Positions 39,376-41,159 of a DNA stretch of 41,159 nucleotides are shown piece after piece (position 1 is the stretch's first letter; each line of letters begins with the position of its first letter). Source of the DNA: Chara braunii. Lineage: Eukaryota; Streptophyta; Charophyceae; Charales; Characeae. Under the pieces are notes generated by a model. The model was given only the letters and a program-made list of their open reading frames with translations, was not told the DNA's origin and searched no databases. The translations under genes were made by a program, and so were the position numbers. The stretch is taken from assembly GCA_003427395.1 (NCBI GenBank), contig BFEA01000108.1, forward strand, positions 3,047,688 through 3,088,846, in the 5' to 3' direction.

Positions 39376-39449
<74 letters not shown>
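39376..39449. repeat. Compound (CT)n(CA)n microsatellite
   Basis: A CT array (39376-39402) is joined directly to a CA array (39402-39449). Confidence 0.95.
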
Positions 39450-39451
<2 letters not shown>

Positions 39452-40250
39452 TCGATCCCGTCGGTAAAAGGAGTGTGCAATCCACTTGATTGTAAGAGCA
39501 AACCAGCTTCTTTCGATAGCAAACCACCGACCTGATCTATCTCTGTAGCTTATCAATTGCCATATTCCTCACAGCGGCGCAATTCAATATCCGGTTTTGA
39601 AAACAATGGAGATCCACATGTCTAGGATCCTGCACAGTGAGATGGTTGGCTTCTCATCTTTTTTTCACCCTTCATCAGTCTGTCAGAATCAGATAGAACA
39701 GCCTGTGACAGCTACCTTTCTTCATAACACAAAACCAAGTTCCTTCCCCACCATTCCCTCCCCCCCCCCCCCCTTCTCTCCCTTTCGTCATTGGTTAAAA
39801 ACACGTACAGAAAACCAAATTCTTCTGTCTGAAAGATCAATCAAATCTAGCTGCGACGATCGCATGCCAGCACGGAAAAGAACACGTAAAAGTCGGTGAT
39901 AAAACAAAGAACGAAAACCGTGAAACAAATGAACGAACGGAGAAACACACACTGTCGATTCTGAGTGGAGAAAAACACACCATCGATTCCCAACATCTGG
40001 TTGTCTACTATGCTACCCTCAATCCACCATTCCTCGAGGATCGACGATCTGACGATCGGAGGACCAAACGATCGAATCAACCTCCACTGTACGCCCAGCT
40101 TGAAGATCATGTGCCTTGTTGATCAAGGGTCATATCAAACTCACTATCAACCTACTCGTCGTTTGTCCGCTTCCTCTGGATCTTACCTCTAATCTGAATG
40201 GATAGGCATCAGTAAATGGACAAGACCTTTTATCGACAGTTGGCTGTTGG
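39450..40250. other. Unassigned stretch
   Basis: No gene is recognised. A C run occupies 39760-39773. Confidence 0.5.
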
Positions 40251-40257
40251 CCAAAGT

Positions 40258-40325
40258 AGGTTCGAACCGGCATTTAACTATCGACCAAAACGTTCGGCAC
40301 GAAGATCTGCCGGCTAGCCACCAGA
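40258..40325 (-). other. tRNA-like (B-box) sequence
   Basis: On the - strand GGTTCGAACC (40268-40259) is a perfect B-box core, and TGGCTAGCCGG (40320-40310), 52 bases upstream, is an imperfect A box. It may be a decayed tRNA or SINE head. No tail is evident. Confidence 0.3.
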
Positions 40326-40514
40326 TGAAAATTGCACCCCTCCCCCCCCCCCCTGGCAATTTAAAGTGAGGGCAAATCATTTGGCCGATCCGACTGTCCG
40401 ATCAGGCCGCGACACGGTGCGCACCATACGCTCCCCGTTCAAATCAACCTCTAAAAAACTCCCAGTACCTACCGGTCGTTGCAGACCCCGGAGGGTTCGC
40501 AAAATGCCGTAGGA

Positions 40515-40613
40515 ACTACTGGTGGTCTAACGCGCAATTCACCGGATATGACCAGGGTTCGAACGTGGAACAGGCTGATGGTGGAACAGGCTGATGGTGT
40601 TTTTTTTTTTTTT
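40515..40613 (+). mobile_element. Possible SINE-like retroposon fragment
   Basis: TGGTCTAACG (40523) resembles an A box and GGTTCGAACG (40556) a B box, but their spacing (33 bases) is short for a tRNA. A perfect 16-base tandem (40565-40596) and a T run (40600-40613) follow. The start, TACTGGTGGTCTAA, also resembles the termini of the TTAA element family, so the two readings compete. Confidence 0.25.
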
Positions 40614-40798
40614 CGCCCATTTGCCGGAGCATGTGCGTGTGTCTATCATGCTCTCAAGATCTGAACACCAGCCCCCACAAATGAGCAAAAACGCTAATCA
40701 GTTAACGGGGGTGCCTGGATGTAGTCATTTTTGGTACGGCGATTTCTGCCCAATGCCTGCGCACCCAAGCTGGGTAACAATCCAAGTATTCTTCTCTT

Positions 40799-40969
40799 CC
40801 GGGGCCAAGTCCCACTGGCAGCCTTCAGTCTCCTCAACGCCTGAATCTGGTCGTGTTTGAGGAGATGTGCAGAAATAGCGTTGACTTGCCTCAACCGCAC
40901 ATCCCCAGGAACATGTCCACATTCAGGCGTTGAGCAAACTCAACGCTGCTAGTGGGACTTGGCCCCCGG
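40799..40969. repeat. Long foldback (hairpin) element, about 170 bp
   Basis: The outer arms CGGGGCCAAGTCCCACTGGC (40800-40819) and its near-complement at 40947-40968 match at about 22 of 24 positions over the full arm. After an 11-base offset on both sides, CTCAACGCCTGAAT (40833-40846) pairs perfectly with ATTCAGGCGTTGAG (40921-40934). Nearer the tip GGAGATGTGC (40861) pairs 9 of 10 with GCACATCCCC (40897-40906). It could be a foldback transposon or a precursor-like RNA hairpin. Confidence 0.8.
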
Positions 40970-41159
40970 GATTTTTTGTCCAGGGGATCATAACCTCTTG
41001 TTGTTGTTTTTTTCCTGTTAATAAAGGAAAGTCGTCCTTGGGGACATCCGTCAAAATTGGAACGATACAGAGAAGGGTAATTATTAGCAAATGGCCCCTG
41101 CGCAAGGATGTGACACACATGAATCGAGAAATGGTCCAAAAAAAAAAAAAAAAAAAAAA
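40970..41159. other. Unassigned end of window with terminal A run
   Basis: No gene is recognised. AATAAA occurs at about 41020. The window ends in 21 A (41139-41159), either a genomic A run or a scaffold edge. Confidence 0.6.

Noticed and set aside
1-41159. CRISPR arrays, bacterial operons, rRNA genes
   Set aside because: No regularly spaced identical repeats with unique spacers, no rRNA-like blocks, and the content is plainly eukaryotic.

Overview
This window looks like intergenic chromatin from a large, repeat-rich eukaryotic nuclear genome. I found no host protein-coding gene I could defend. Chromodomain-type Ty3/gypsy retrotransposons with plant-style Met-type primer sites, a Penelope-like reverse transcriptase, a Helitron end, a tRNA-derived SINE and long GA/CT microsatellites all point to a streptophyte (green alga or land plant). 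A charophyte such as Chara would fit, but that is inference from style, not proof. The assembly carries single ambiguous bases, a 420-base gap (22866-23285) and ends in a poly(A) run.

Layout. 1-2900: purine- and pyrimidine-biased DNA, a minisatellite and the leader of the first retrotransposon. 2915-8471: Ty3/gypsy element 1 on the + strand. Its gag is riddled with stops, its protease has lost the usual catalytic motif, and its RT-RNase H-integrase-chromodomain reading frame is 1018 codons long and intact. 8472-11680: its probable 3' LTR and unassigned DNA. 11681-19292: Ty3/gypsy element 2 on the + strand, with a 1215-bp 5' LTR, a primer binding site, broken gag, protease and pol, cut off before the end of the chromodomain. 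19293-21605: two Penelope-like RT fragments in opposite orientation; the second is interrupted by a 209-bp inverted-repeat element flanked by TTAA. 22230-23773: degenerate tandem repeats, microsatellites around the gap, and a Helitron 3' end. 23774-27069: unassigned DNA with a SINE, a possible poly(A)-only retroposition scar and two small inverted-repeat elements. 27070-31172: Ty3/gypsy element 3 on the - strand, same family as element 2, with a 3' LTR but 5'-truncated in pol. 31173-41159: microsatellites, a CTCACC-rich stretch, diverged direct repeats, a hairpin-dense element, and a long foldback near the end.

The most interesting threads are four. (1) A recurrent terminal 15-mer, TTAAACCACCAGTAC, marks what looks like a family of short TTAA-flanked inverted-repeat elements. 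(2) Eight in-frame stops in element 1 gag-pro are all TAG or TAA and one C-to-T step from a glutamine codon, while pol has none. (3) Elements 2 and 3 share the same stop codon and the same ambiguous base, so they descend from one already defective source. (4) A roughly 170-bp near-continuous hairpin lies at 40799-40969. Parts of the retrotransposons would once have acted together (gag particle, protease, RT/RNase H, integrase, chromodomain targeting); as they stand, none of the three looks autonomous.
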